Shown in pieces: positions 8,964 through 17,362 of a stretch of DNA of 34,674 nt (within the stretch, counting starts at the first letter, position 1; every line of letters starts with the position of its first letter). A program made the translations under genes and the position numbers. The DNA is from Phycisphaerales bacterium. Its GTDB lineage: Bacteria; Planctomycetota; Phycisphaerae; Phycisphaerales; SM1A02. Below the pieces are notes generated by a model that was given only the letters and a program-made list of their open reading frames with translations, did not search any database and had not been told where the DNA came from. The stretch spans positions 1 to 34,674 of the forward strand of contig JAQWMQ010000038.1 of NCBI GenBank assembly GCA_029246705.1. Direction: 5' to 3'.

Positions 8964-10238
8964 ATGACTGGATATCTTTCCCGAGTCTCTCTGAGCACCA
9001 CTCTCGCCCTCTGTGGTCTCTTCGGAAGTTCCTCGGCTTCAGCCCAGGACATCCCGACGCTCGCAAGCGGCGCGCCTCAGCTGGAAAGCCTGGTCAACAC
9101 GCTCGCTGCCGCAGACCTGGTCGAGACGCTGGCCAGCGAGGGGCCCTTCACCGTCTTCGCTCCGACCAACGACGCCTTCGCACGTCTTGATGCCGAGACG
9201 GTCGAGGCGCTTCTTCAAGAGCCCGGACGCCGTTCCCTGAAGCGAATCCTCCTTCACCATGTCGTTCCCGGTCGGCTTGCCGCATCGGACCTCGTCGGCA
9301 TGGAATCCGTGACCACCGCAGCCGGGACTGAAATCCCCCTGACCCTGGTCAAGGATCGTCTCCTGGTGGGCGATGCCGCAGTCACGACTGCCGGCATCAA
9401 GGCAGACAATGGAATCGTCCACATCATCGATCGTGTGCTGATCCCCGAAGCGGCCGAGGCTCCCCTGACGACCTATCTCAGCCGAGCCGTCGCTCGTGGC
9501 GTGCCGTTGTTCAACGATGGTTCGCCCGCAGCATGCAGTGCCGTCTACGCGGTTGCGCTCGAGGCAGTGGTCTACTCCGATGGCTGGGGTGTGGACAACG
9601 AAACCCGACAGCGAGTCTCCGAAGGCCTTGACCGTGCCGAACAGATGAACGACATGGGTGATCGTGCCTGGGCGTACCGCCGACTGATCGACGCACTCAT
9701 CACAGGCACCGGGTTCACGCCTGTCTCGAAGACCGACGGAGCCAGGACCATCTTCGACTTCTCCGATGGCGGCCAGGTCCAGAGCTGGCGCACCGTGCTC
9801 GACGGCGTCATGGGTGGACTTTCCACCGGTCGCGTGGAGATGGGTGACGACACCATGGTCTTCTCCGGCGAGACATCCCTCCGAAACAACGGCGGATTCT
9901 CCTCGATGCGAGTGGCGGTTCCCGAGCGAATCTTCGCTGATTCCGACGCGATCCGCATCAGGGTCAAGGGCGACGGACGAACCTGGATCATCGGAACCAA
10001 GAATGCCGCCGGAATGGGTGGGGATTCATTCTGGACCCGTTTCGAAACCGTTGATGGTGAATGGCAGGACCTGGTGTTCCCGATCGACGAGATGGAACGC
10101 CACTACTTCGGCCAGCGACGATCAGGCAGCATCAGTCCGTCGGAGGTTCGTGCACTGGAGTTCTACATCTATGACAAGGAAGCCGGACCCTTCCGACTGG
10201 AGGTCGATCGAATCGAGGGGGTCGCCCTCTCGATCTGA
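8964..10238 (+). CDS. Secreted FAS1 (fasciclin) - CIA30 domain fusion protein
   Basis: Exported protein of 424 residues. The signal peptide is about residues 1-27 (cleavage near ASA-QD). Residues about 30-162 form a FAS1 domain, recognisable by GPFTVFAPTNDAF, LLHHVVPG and NGIVHIIDRVLIP. A helical linker (about 165-250) follows. Residues about 258-424 match the CIA30 domain, a galactose-binding-like jelly roll, with DGVMGGLSTG, FSGETSLRNNGGF and a C-terminal strand set. FAS1 domains usually mediate adhesion; CIA30 is best known from complex I assembly factors, but an exported copy more likely binds carbohydrate or protein. Start set at ATG 8964, giving a clean signal peptide. A GTG at 8928 adds twelve residues. 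Only six bases separate its stop from that of the convergent methyltransferase gene. Confidence 0.85.
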   Translation: MTGYLSRVSLSTTLALCGLFGSSSASAQDIPTLASGAPQLESLVNTLAAADLVETLASEGPFTVFAPTNDAFARLDAETVEALLQEPGRRSLKRILLHHVVPGRLAASDLVGMESVTTAAGTEIPLTLVKDRLLVGDAAVTTAGIKADNGIVHIIDRVLIPEAAEAPLTTYLSRAVARGVPLFNDGSPAACSAVYAVALEAVVYSDGWGVDNETRQRVSEGLDRAEQMNDMGDRAWAYRRLIDALITGTGFTPVSKTDGARTIFDFSDGGQVQSWRTVLDGVMGGLSTGRVEMGDDTMVFSGETSLRNNGGFSSMRVAVPERIFADSDAIRIRVKGDGRTWIIGTKNAAGMGGDSFWTRFETVDGEWQDLVFPIDEMERHYFGQRRSGSISPSEVRALEFYIYDKEAGPFRLEVDRIEGVALSI

Positions 10239-10244
10239 CGCTGA

Positions 10245-11159
10245 TCAGGATCTCCAGCGAGGGTCCTTCTGGATCTGATCCCGCTGGATGGTCGCGCAAA
10301 TGGCCTTGATGTATTCAGCAGTGGTACCGCAGCAGCCGCCGACGACGCGGGCTCCCATGGAGACCCATCGTCCGGCGGCTTCTGCGTATTCGTCCGACTT
10401 CATCACCTGGGCGAAACTCCAGCCGGGAACGGGCTTCGGGTTGCCGACGTGGGCATAGACGCTGACGGGTATTCGATCGGCGGCGAGTTCGAGCAATCTT
10501 GGAAGCGCTCGCGTCGCACCCTTCGGAGGTATGCAGTTGATGCCGATGCAGACCGGGCCGTCACCTGTCTCGCAGACGGCATCAAACCCCGCACTCAGTG
10601 GTTCGCCGGAGAGCAGGGTGTTCTGTTCCGACAAGACGAAGTTCACCGCGAATGGAAGACCTCGCTGGGAAGCCGCCCGTGCTGCAGCCTCGGCCTCCCG
10701 CGCGGTATTCATCGTCTCTATCCAGACCAGGTCCGGGGAGGCGGCTGCGATCCAGTCGGCGAGCTGCTGGTGTTCTTTGTCCAGTTCATCGGGCCCCGGT
10801 ACCGCATCGGGTTGGTAGCAATCCTCGGCCGGGGCGACACTGACCCCCACGATGCAGCTCGTGCGCCGAGCGAGTTTCACGGCATCAGACACCAGTTGGC
10901 CGCCCTTGTCCTCCACGCCTGCTCGTGAAAGGGCCCTGGGCCCGCAGCGAAAGGTGTTGGTCACGACGATGTCCGCACCGGCATTCGCATGATCCGCATG
11001 AACCTGAGCGACAAGTTCCGGTGCCTCGAATATCGCCCTTGAAGACCACAGTGGTGGGTCCGGGGCCACACCAAGTCGCTCGAGTTCGGTTCCGGTCGCA
11101 CCGTCCAGCACCAGGGTGCCGGACGTGGCCAGTCGACTGCTCAGTTGGTCCTTCTTCAT
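10245..11159 (-). CDS. Homocysteine S-methyltransferase family protein
   Basis: Predicted cytosolic zinc enzyme that transfers a methyl group to homocysteine to make methionine. The donor could be S-methylmethionine, betaine or a related compound. The 304 residues match stand-alone family members. DGATGTEL (19-26) is the N-terminal motif. The zinc cysteines are Cys209 (GINC) and Cys276-Cys277 (GGCCGTT). It lacks the pterin and cobalamin domains of full-length MetH, so it is a single-domain MmuM/BHMT-like enzyme. No gene beside it reveals the methyl donor. The upstream 310-base region is shared with a divergent secreted-protein gene, and I found no recognisable riboswitch in it. Confidence 0.88.
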   Translation of the reverse strand: MKKDQLSSRLATSGTLVLDGATGTELERLGVAPDPPLWSSRAIFEAPELVAQVHADHANAGADIVVTNTFRCGPRALSRAGVEDKGGQLVSDAVKLARRTSCIVGVSVAPAEDCYQPDAVPGPDELDKEHQQLADWIAAASPDLVWIETMNTAREAEAAARAASQRGLPFAVNFVLSEQNTLLSGEPLSAGFDAVCETGDGPVCIGINCIPPKGATRALPRLLELAADRIPVSVYAHVGNPKPVPGWSFAQVMKSDEYAEAAGRWVSMGARVVGGCCGTTAEYIKAICATIQRDQIQKDPRWRS

Positions 11160-11469
11160 GAAACCAGGGTCCCTTCGGCTTCGGGTCGGGCAGGCTGTAC
11201 TCAGGCTCAGATGATACTCACCTCAAAAAACGAGCTCACAGCCGGTTAATGGCTCATTTCGGTCACGAAGTCTTCGCGGCATTCGATTTCTTCGTCAGTT
11301 CATGGCACCAGACCAGAAATTTATCACCACAGCATGGCACCAATTCGCTCTGGCTTTCGTTTGTAAGTGTGGGAGAATTTCATACAGCCGGGAACTGGCT
11401 GATTTGGTTGCTCGGACACGATAGTGAGCCGTCCTGGTTATCAGAGATGTGATACTGATGGAGGTCGAG
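11160..11469. promoter_or_regulatory. Divergent intergenic region with a 10-base direct repeat
   Basis: This AT-richer stretch of about 310 bases holds no recognisable gene. It lies between the methyltransferase gene (leftward) and a large secreted-protein gene (rightward) and must carry their promoters. CATGGCACCA occurs twice, at 11301-11310 and 11333-11342, in direct orientation 32 bases apart. That is about three helical turns and could place two protein subunits on one DNA face. GGAGGT at 11460-11465 is the ribosome-binding site of the rightward gene. Confidence 0.35.
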
Positions 11470-13977
11470 ATGTTTCCAAAGATCAACCCGACAGGACTCC
11501 TGTCAACAGTCGCGATTGGTCTGTTGTGCCCTGCCATCCTGCATGCCGCTGAATCACCCCTGGAATTCAGCGTCGTCAATGAGCCGGGTGGTCGTGGTTT
11601 CGACCAGACCAATCCTGTCCTGGTGGAGACGGATTCAGGGGCATTGCTGGGGTTCAGCGACGAACGCTCTGGTGCACCTGAGCATCGGATCAGGGTGATC
11701 GATGTCGAAGATGGCGGAAGCTCGCGGAGTGTCTCTCTCGTTTCCGATGCCTTTCCGCTTCGAACGGCCAACCTCGTGCTTGGTTCGAACCGCACTGGTG
11801 ACACCGTGGCAGCCTGGCAACTCACCACCGACCTCGATGGCCTGAGGATCTCACGGATCGATTCATTGACAGGCGAACGTGTCGGTGAGACCGCCACGAT
11901 TCTCCACGACGAACAAGGTGGATCCATATGGGATGTGTCTCTCGAGGTCATGCCTGACGGATCGAACCTGATCTTCTTCATGTCGGGTACTTCGTGCCGG
12001 GCTCGAATCTACACGCGATCGTTCCAGCCACTGGGTCCATCGTTCCTCATCGAGGACAACACCGGCGGAAACTACGTCGATACCGCCTTTCACGAGGACG
12101 GCTCGTTCACATTGGCCTGGACGGGTGTCAACAAGCCCTATTTCAGCACCGTTCGGGCGCGTCGATTCAACGCCGATGGCACTCCCCGTGGAGCGAGTCA
12201 TGACCTGACGACCGAAGCCGACGAGGTCTTCATCGATACTCCGGCGATTGCAGGTCGAGCGGACGGAACCGCCGTGGTCTCATGGCTGAAGAACGACCTC
12301 GTTCCCGTCATCCTCGGACAGGCACTTGATGTCGAGGGCACTCCGGTCGGGGAACCGCAGCTTCTGGTGTCAGGCGAATCGATCTTCGGTGACCCGAGGC
12401 ACCTGTATCCAAAGGCGGATGGCAGCTGGGCGCTTGTCCAGCAGATGGAGCAGGGTGACTGGGCGACCTCGGTCCAGTTGTTCGACCATGATCTGAACGC
12501 CACCGACACATTGCTGACCATCGAAGACACCTACCGAAACCAGGCCGTCTGGCTTTCGAGTTCCGAGGATGTCTTCATGGTGTGGGAATCGACTGGAAAT
12601 CAGTCCCAGAAGACCATCCAAGGATCCGTTCTCTCCACCGGTCAGGGAACGATCAGTGATGAAATGCAGCTTTCGGATGATGTCGATGGCGCGGACCAGG
12701 TGGCCCCGGTCGTCGACGCCAATGAATCGGGTCGACTTGTCGTGGCCTGGCTGGATTTTCGAGACATCGTCCCGGGAATCTACTTTCAGCTCTATGACGA
12801 GACGGGCGATCCAGAAGGCGCCAATGTCTTCCTGGCGGGCGCAACGCCAGAATCGGGAGGCCGTCTTGGTGTGGATATCAATGCGTCCGGTGAAATCGTC
12901 ATCGCATGGACCGAGTACGCCTCGGGCAGGCGTGATCTTCATGCAAGGAGGTTTGCTGCCGACTCGACTCCACTTGGAGAAGTCATGGCCGTGACGGCTT
13001 CCGATGATGAAGGCATGATGGATGATTATCGCGTTGACATCCTCGACGACGGTCGAATTCTGGCCTCATGGAATCGTTTCGCCTTCATGACTTCAGAGGG
13101 TTCACTCAAGGTGAACCTCCACTCGCGTCTCTATTCGTCTGCCGGTGAACCGCTCACCGAAACCGGCATTCGCGTGAACGAGATCACATCCGAAGTTCGT
13201 GCCCACCGGCCACTCGCCGTGTCAGTGACTGCGGATGACGTGACCCGATTGCACTATGCCTACACGAGGCCCAACTGGACGGCAGTCGGCGGTTTCGTCT
13301 CAGAGGTGTCGTCCCGGATCATCGATGTCGACGGACTGCCGAACGAGGAAGAGCAACATGTCGATCTGACCGTGCCCTACATCTTCAGTCAGGTGTCATT
13401 CTCCGCGCTTGCCGAAAGATACGCGGTCGCCTGGACCGGCCATCCCGACGGTCGCATCTCCTGTCAATCCGGAACGACCGGAAGTGACATCGTTCATCTC
13501 GACACGATCATCAGCGGTGACCAACTGCGCAACCCGAATATCCTTCACGCGCCTGACGGAAACTGCCACCTCACCTATCGGTCTGCGGGGATGTCGGAAG
13601 GCCAGTCCATCACCGACATCATGAGTCGACGTTATGACGCCTTTTTCCTGCCGGTCGGTGAGTCCATGGTGTTTTTCAGTCTTGGCGAGGAAGGGCTCCC
13701 GAGCAACTCGACTGCCCCCGAGACGACACTCGCCGCGCAGAGACTCGTGGGAACACTGCATGCTCGAAGCGGCACCGACCAGGGTCTCGACGTCTTCATG
13801 GCGACGGTTGCCTTCGATCCATGTCTTGCCGCAGACTACAACTGCGATGGTCGAGTCGATGGGGCTGATCTCGGTCGCCTGATCGGCTTCTGGGAACAAC
13901 CTCAGACCGACATCGATGGTGATGGCACCACTGATGGCAATGACCTGGTGATCCTGCTCGGACACTGGACCGGTTGA
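11470..13977 (+). CDS. Large secreted protein with propeller-like repeats and dockerin-like C-terminus
   Basis: Exported protein of 835 residues with no function I can name. A signal peptide covers about residues 1-26 (cleavage near LHA-AES). Most of the rest consists of repeating segments with hydrophobic strands and the recurring theme G-x-[IV]-V-[IV]-A-W-x-[DE], for example RLVVAWLDF and EIVIAWTEY. This suggests one or two beta-propellers or sialidase-like repeats. The final 51 residues (13822-13974) form a dockerin-like calcium module with two DG-rich loops. ATG 11470 was chosen because GGAGGT lies four bases upstream and the signal peptide starts there; a GTG at 11449 and an ATG at 11458 precede it. 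It is probably displayed outside the cell, with unknown ligand. Confidence 0.82.
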   Translation: MFPKINPTGLLSTVAIGLLCPAILHAAESPLEFSVVNEPGGRGFDQTNPVLVETDSGALLGFSDERSGAPEHRIRVIDVEDGGSSRSVSLVSDAFPLRTANLVLGSNRTGDTVAAWQLTTDLDGLRISRIDSLTGERVGETATILHDEQGGSIWDVSLEVMPDGSNLIFFMSGTSCRARIYTRSFQPLGPSFLIEDNTGGNYVDTAFHEDGSFTLAWTGVNKPYFSTVRARRFNADGTPRGASHDLTTEADEVFIDTPAIAGRADGTAVVSWLKNDLVPVILGQALDVEGTPVGEPQLLVSGESIFGDPRHLYPKADGSWALVQQMEQGDWATSVQLFDHDLNATDTLLTIEDTYRNQAVWLSSSEDVFMVWESTGNQSQKTIQGSVLSTGQGTISDEMQLSDDVDGADQVAPVVDANESGRLVVAWLDFRDIVPGIYFQLYDETGDPEGANVFLAGATPESGGRLGVDINASGEIVIAWTEYASGRRDLHARRFAADSTPLGEVMAVTASDDEGMMDDYRVDILDDGRILASWNRFAFMTSEGSLKVNLHSRLYSSAGEPLTETGIRVNEITSEVRAHRPLAVSVTADDVTRLHYAYTRPNWTAVGGFVSEVSSRIIDVDGLPNEEEQHVDLTVPYIFSQVSFSALAERYAVAWTGHPDGRISCQSGTTGSDIVHLDTIISGDQLRNPNILHAPDGNCHLTYRSAGMSEGQSITDIMSRRYDAFFLPVGESMVFFSLGEEGLPSNSTAPETTLAAQRLVGTLHARSGTDQGLDVFMATVAFDPCLAADYNCDGRVDGADLGRLIGFWEQPQTDIDGDGTTDGNDLVILLGHWTG

Positions 13978-13986
13978 CATCGCATC

Positions 13987-14014
13987 CGCAACGTCTTCGC
14001 AACGTCTTCGCAAC
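13987..14014. repeat. 11-base tandem repeat, about 2.5 copies
   Basis: CGCAACGTCTT occurs at 13987-13997 and 13998-14008 and is followed by a partial copy CGCAAC at 14009-14014. It lies in the 68-base gap between two convergent genes. No function is evident; it may reflect replication slippage. Confidence 0.6.
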
Positions 14015-14045
14015 GGGTCCGTTCACTACAGGAATGAAGTTTGAT

Positions 14046-14333
14046 TCAGCGTGCGCTCGAGCGACGCGAGCCGACGCTGCCGCCACCGAGCATTCCGAGG
14101 TCAACCAGGACCGCGATCACGATGACCACGATGCCGGCTCCCTGAATGTCGCCACCGCCCGAATGCCAGGCCCAGGCATAAGCCAGGGTCGTCAGTGGGA
14201 GGAAGAGGAAACCAAGCACCGGGAAGAGCACGGTCTGGAAGGATTCCTGCAGCCAGCCGTTGCCGAGCAACCACACCAGGAACAGGATGATCCGTGGAAA
14301 GAAGAGCGAGCTGAGACCGATGAGACATGGCAT
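14046..14333 (-). CDS. Small conserved integral membrane protein
   Basis: Predicted 95-residue membrane protein with three hydrophobic segments (about residues 5-20, 30-52 and 65-82). The composition, including PRIILFLVWLL, FPVLGFLFLPLTTLAYAWAW and a Gly-rich C-terminal tail, resembles a small uncharacterised membrane-protein family I associate with actinobacteria and planctomycetes. This is memory-based, not a search result. ATG 14333 was chosen because the family-like sequence starts there; an ATG at 14396 would add 21 hydrophilic residues. No function is known. It converges on the large secreted-protein gene and is divergent from the sulfotransferase gene. Confidence 0.72.
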   Translation of the reverse strand: MPCLIGLSSLFFPRIILFLVWLLGNGWLQESFQTVLFPVLGFLFLPLTTLAYAWAWHSGGGDIQGAGIVVIVIAVLVDLGMLGGGSVGSRRSSAR

Positions 14334-14527
14334 GAATCCATCGTAGCCCAATTCTGATCGGTGATGTCCTGCACGGCTGCTGTTTTCGGACCACAATTGA
14401 CGGCCGCTGGCGCAACATCGATGGTGCTGCGGAGGATGTCTCGGAATTCCGGCAACTGATTCGACTTCGTTGGCCGATGATGCAAGGGTACGGAAGTCAC
14501 CTTACTCACGTGGTTTGAACCTGCCCC

Positions 14528-15466
14528 ATGAAACAGAAACCGACATTCCTCGGGATCGGTTCGGCCAGATCCGGATCAACCTGGCTGCACCGTGCGCTTG
14601 ACCTTCATCCGGGCATTCGGATGACCCAGCCCAAGCAGCTTGAGTTCTTCGAGAAGAACATGCTCCGATTCGACCTTGCCTGGTACCTCGATTACTTCGA
14701 GACCCCGGAAGGTGAGTCGCCGGTTTCCGTCCGGGGCGAGATCACCCCGTTCTACGCACGACTGCCTCGGCGTTACGTCAAGAACATACATCGGCTCTTC
14801 CCGGATCTTCGCATCGTTCTCACCATTCGAAACCCGGTGGACAGGATCTGGTCCAACGCCGGGCTTGACTTCCACAGGTACGGCAACCGCGACCTTGAGA
14901 CCCTGAGTATCGGGACCTTCGAGCGGTTTGCCTGCCGGAAGCGCACCTGTCTCTACACCGACTACGAACGGATCATCGACTGCTGGAGCGGCGTCTTCGG
15001 TGAAGATGCGTTGCATGTCGAGATCTTCGACAGCATCTCAAGCGAACCCGCCGCAATGCTCAAGCGCATCTTTCGTCATCTGGGTGCGGACCCCGACTGG
15101 GAACCGCCCTCGGAGCTCATTCAGAAGCGCGTGCTGCCCGAGGGGAAGATCCGCCAGGAAGTCGGCATACCCGATGAGTTCAGGTGGTTTCTCTCCAAGG
15201 AGTGGCTTCCGTCGATACGACGACTCAATGAACGACTGGATGGACGGGTTGATTCATGGGTCCAGCAGATGGAGGCGTCCGCTCGTGGAGGAACGGCGAG
15301 CTGGCGGTTCAGGCGTCAGTTGAATCGGCTGGCACTTTCGATGCCCGAGAAGATCGCCTTTGCAGGCTACGACCGCCTCAGGCAACGAAAACTCGATGCC
15401 GGTTGGAAACAGATGTTTCTCGATGCCGAGCACCTGCTTGGTCGAGGGTCATCTGGCTCGATGTAA
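14528..15466 (+). CDS. PAPS-dependent sulfotransferase family protein
   Basis: Predicted sulfotransferase of 312 residues that would move a sulfuryl group from PAPS to a hydroxyl or amine on a glycan, lipid or small molecule. The 5'-phosphosulfate loop is at residues 10-20 (GIGSARSGSTW). The 3'-phosphate-binding motif is at about 98-109 (LTIRNPVDRIWS), with Arg101 and Ser109. No signal peptide or membrane segment is seen, so it is probably cytosolic. No PAPS-synthesis genes are nearby, and the acceptor cannot be inferred. It appears to be a single-gene unit. Confidence 0.87.
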   Translation: MKQKPTFLGIGSARSGSTWLHRALDLHPGIRMTQPKQLEFFEKNMLRFDLAWYLDYFETPEGESPVSVRGEITPFYARLPRRYVKNIHRLFPDLRIVLTIRNPVDRIWSNAGLDFHRYGNRDLETLSIGTFERFACRKRTCLYTDYERIIDCWSGVFGEDALHVEIFDSISSEPAAMLKRIFRHLGADPDWEPPSELIQKRVLPEGKIRQEVGIPDEFRWFLSKEWLPSIRRLNERLDGRVDSWVQQMEASARGGTASWRFRRQLNRLALSMPEKIAFAGYDRLRQRKLDAGWKQMFLDAEHLLGRGSSGSM

Positions 15467-15637
15467 GGGCAACTCGAATGTCCGCATATTGACCCCTGGC
15501 TGGGCCTGTCGCCGGACACAAGGACGTAAGTTTCGCCATTTGCGTGCATGAACGTGTCCCCTTGCTGCTGGAGCTGTCAATATCAGGGTGTACGGACCAT
15601 TTTCGTCAACAACATCAGAAGAGCCTGGAGCAAACCC

Positions 15638-16636
15638 ATGAAGATCACCGGCGGCATCTTGACCCTCTCGTTGTGCGCGTGCGTACAGGCGCAATCGACC
15701 GGGATTAGCTGTTCGGGTGATTTCAACGTCGACGGCATCGTCGATGGAGTCGATCTGAGCGGGTTGCTCGGATACTGGAACACCGACAATCCGACCTACG
15801 ACATCGACGGAAGTGGCACGATCGATGGGTTCGACCTTGCCGTGATGCTCGGTCAGTGGGGGCAGGACTGCAACCCGTTCCTCTACAACATCTCGATCTC
15901 CTACGGCACCGAGTTCGCCACCGTCAATTCCGATGGCCTGCCGGATCACCAGGTCGGCCCCTTCGACGGATCGACCGGTTGCTTCAATCCGAACACGCCG
16001 TCCGTCCAGAACGACAACTGGCTGATCCCGATCACGCCGGTGCCGACCGGCAACCCTGCCGTCGACGTCCTCGACCAACTGGGACCGATCGGTGTCCTCA
16101 TCACCGGCGGCGCCTTCTACAACGCCTATGACGGTGGTGGACAGGAAGCCCCGGGCAACATCTGCATGGATGTCTGCGAAGGGCACCCCTCACCCGACGG
16201 TCGATACCACTACCACCAGTACTCGCCCTGCATCGGCGAGGCGACCCTCGAGAACGGCCACTCGGGACTGATCGGTTTCGCCTTCGACGGCTATCCGGTC
16301 TACGGCTTGAACGACATCGGCGGAATTCCGCCCATGGACCTCGATGAATGCGGCGGGCACACCGACCCCGTGCTCGGTTACCACTATCACTTCCAGGGCG
16401 AGTTTCCCTGGACCCTGGGCTGCTTCCACGGTGAACCAGAAGTCTCCAACTTCGCCGGTGGCGGCGGTGGCGGCGGCGGCGGTGGCGGCGGTGGTGGCGG
16501 TGGATGCGACGGTTGCGCGGCCAACATGGTCCCTCCTCCGGTCTGCAACTGCGTCCATAACACCCCCGGCTACGAATACTGTTGCGACAACTGGGATGCT
16601 GCCTGTCAGGCATTCGCAGCCCAGTGTGGCGGCTGA
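15638..16636 (+). CDS. Secreted YHYH-domain protein with N-terminal dockerin-like module
   Basis: Exported protein of 332 residues. The signal peptide is about residues 1-19 (cleavage near QA-QS). A dockerin-like module comes directly after it (15710-15871), which is unusual because the other four proteins here carry the module at the C-terminus. The central region is a YHYH domain: GRYHYHQY, GFAFDGYPVYG and LGYHYHF. Its function is not established; the histidine clusters could bind metal. A run of 16 glycines (16457-16504) then links to a small Cys-rich tail with CNC, EYCCDNWDAAC and a final CGG, a pattern I associate with planctomycete surface proteins. ATG 15638 was chosen because GGAG (15627-15630) sits seven bases upstream. 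Confidence 0.87.
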   Translation: MKITGGILTLSLCACVQAQSTGISCSGDFNVDGIVDGVDLSGLLGYWNTDNPTYDIDGSGTIDGFDLAVMLGQWGQDCNPFLYNISISYGTEFATVNSDGLPDHQVGPFDGSTGCFNPNTPSVQNDNWLIPITPVPTGNPAVDVLDQLGPIGVLITGGAFYNAYDGGGQEAPGNICMDVCEGHPSPDGRYHYHQYSPCIGEATLENGHSGLIGFAFDGYPVYGLNDIGGIPPMDLDECGGHTDPVLGYHYHFQGEFPWTLGCFHGEPEVSNFAGGGGGGGGGGGGGGGGCDGCAANMVPPPVCNCVHNTPGYEYCCDNWDAACQAFAAQCGG

Positions 16637-16684
16637 TCACCTCTCATTCATCCGAATGAATGAAGTCAAACCCCGACACGAGTC

Positions 16685-16719
16685 GATGCATGCGAGTGGC
16701 ACGCCCACTCGCATGTGTC
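16685..16719 (+). other. Strong hairpin between YHYH and redoxin genes
   Basis: CATGCGAGTGG (16689-16699) pairs perfectly with CCACTCGCATG (16705-16715) around a five-base loop. Four more outer pairs, two of them G-U, extend the stem to 15 base pairs. No T-tract follows on either strand, so it is not a standard intrinsic terminator. It ends 22 bases before the redoxin start codon and could act as an mRNA end-protection or attenuation structure. Confidence 0.6.
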
Positions 16720-16741
16720 ATATGTGGAGATCAGGTTCCAG

Positions 16742-17362
16742 ATGAACCGATCGGCACCAACCCGTTTGTCTTTCATCCCTTGCTGCCTGCTGCTGCTGGC
16801 CCTTGTCGGATGCGTCCATTCAACCGGCTCGGACACGACCGACCGGGCGCCACTGCCCTTGAAGACCACCCATGGCAAGGCGCTTGATTCCGCTCTCGAG
16901 GGCGATGGCAGTGACATCGTCACCCTGATCTTCACCAGCACCGACTGTCCGGTCGCCAATGCCATGGCGCCTCAGTTGAGCCGTGACCTTCGGCGGTTCG
17001 AGGAACTGGGCATTCGTTGCTATCTCGTCTATCCGAGGCGTGGGGTGACGTTCGAAGAGGCGACAAGACATCGGGACGACTACGGCCTGGAGGCCACCGT
17101 CCTGCTGGATCCCGATCATGTCCTGGTCGAAGCGCTTGATGCCACGATCACACCTGAAGCGTTCGTGATCGACTTCCAGGGCTCAGGTGAACCGCGCGTC
17201 AGGTATCGTGGCCGAATCAACGACCTCTATCCATCGATCGGAAGCAGGCGCGACCTTGCGACACGACATGAATGGCGTGACGCCGTTCAGGCCGTCAAGG
17301 AAGGCGCTGATTTCGATCCCGAAGGACCGGGTGCAGTCGGATGCATGATCCAGCGACAGTGA
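16742..17362 (+). CDS. Redoxin-domain lipoprotein (thioredoxin fold)
   Basis: Predicted lipid-anchored thioredoxin-fold protein of 206 residues. The signal sequence ends in lipobox LVGC (Cys24). The redoxin core starts at about residue 40 and has FTSTDCPVANAMAPQL, with Cys69 at the position of the peroxidatic or thiol-redox cysteine. This CPVAN type lacks the CxxC pair of classical thioredoxins. PEAFVID and RVRYRGRINDLY are typical C-terminal elements, and a lone Cys lies near the end (GAVGCMIQ). The downstream cytochrome c/monooxygenase-like gene overlaps it by 22 bases, so the two are very probably co-translated. The same domain pair is fused in a single protein at 31453-33429, which supports a joint role in envelope redox chemistry. 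Confidence 0.85.
   Translation: MNRSAPTRLSFIPCCLLLLALVGCVHSTGSDTTDRAPLPLKTTHGKALDSALEGDGSDIVTLIFTSTDCPVANAMAPQLSRDLRRFEELGIRCYLVYPRRGVTFEEATRHRDDYGLEATVLLDPDHVLVEALDATITPEAFVIDFQGSGEPRVRYRGRINDLYPSIGSRRDLATRHEWRDAVQAVKEGADFDPEGPGAVGCMIQRQ

Noticed and set aside
11160-11300. Possible methionine-related riboswitch upstream of the homocysteine methyltransferase
   Set aside because: I could not draw the multi-helix core of a SAM, SAH or cobalamin riboswitch; only short hairpins such as AGCC with GGCT are present.
16457-16504. Glycine-codon tract considered as a microsatellite or frameshift site
   Set aside because: The reading frame continues into a sensible Cys-rich domain, so it is a coding linker and no frameshift is needed.
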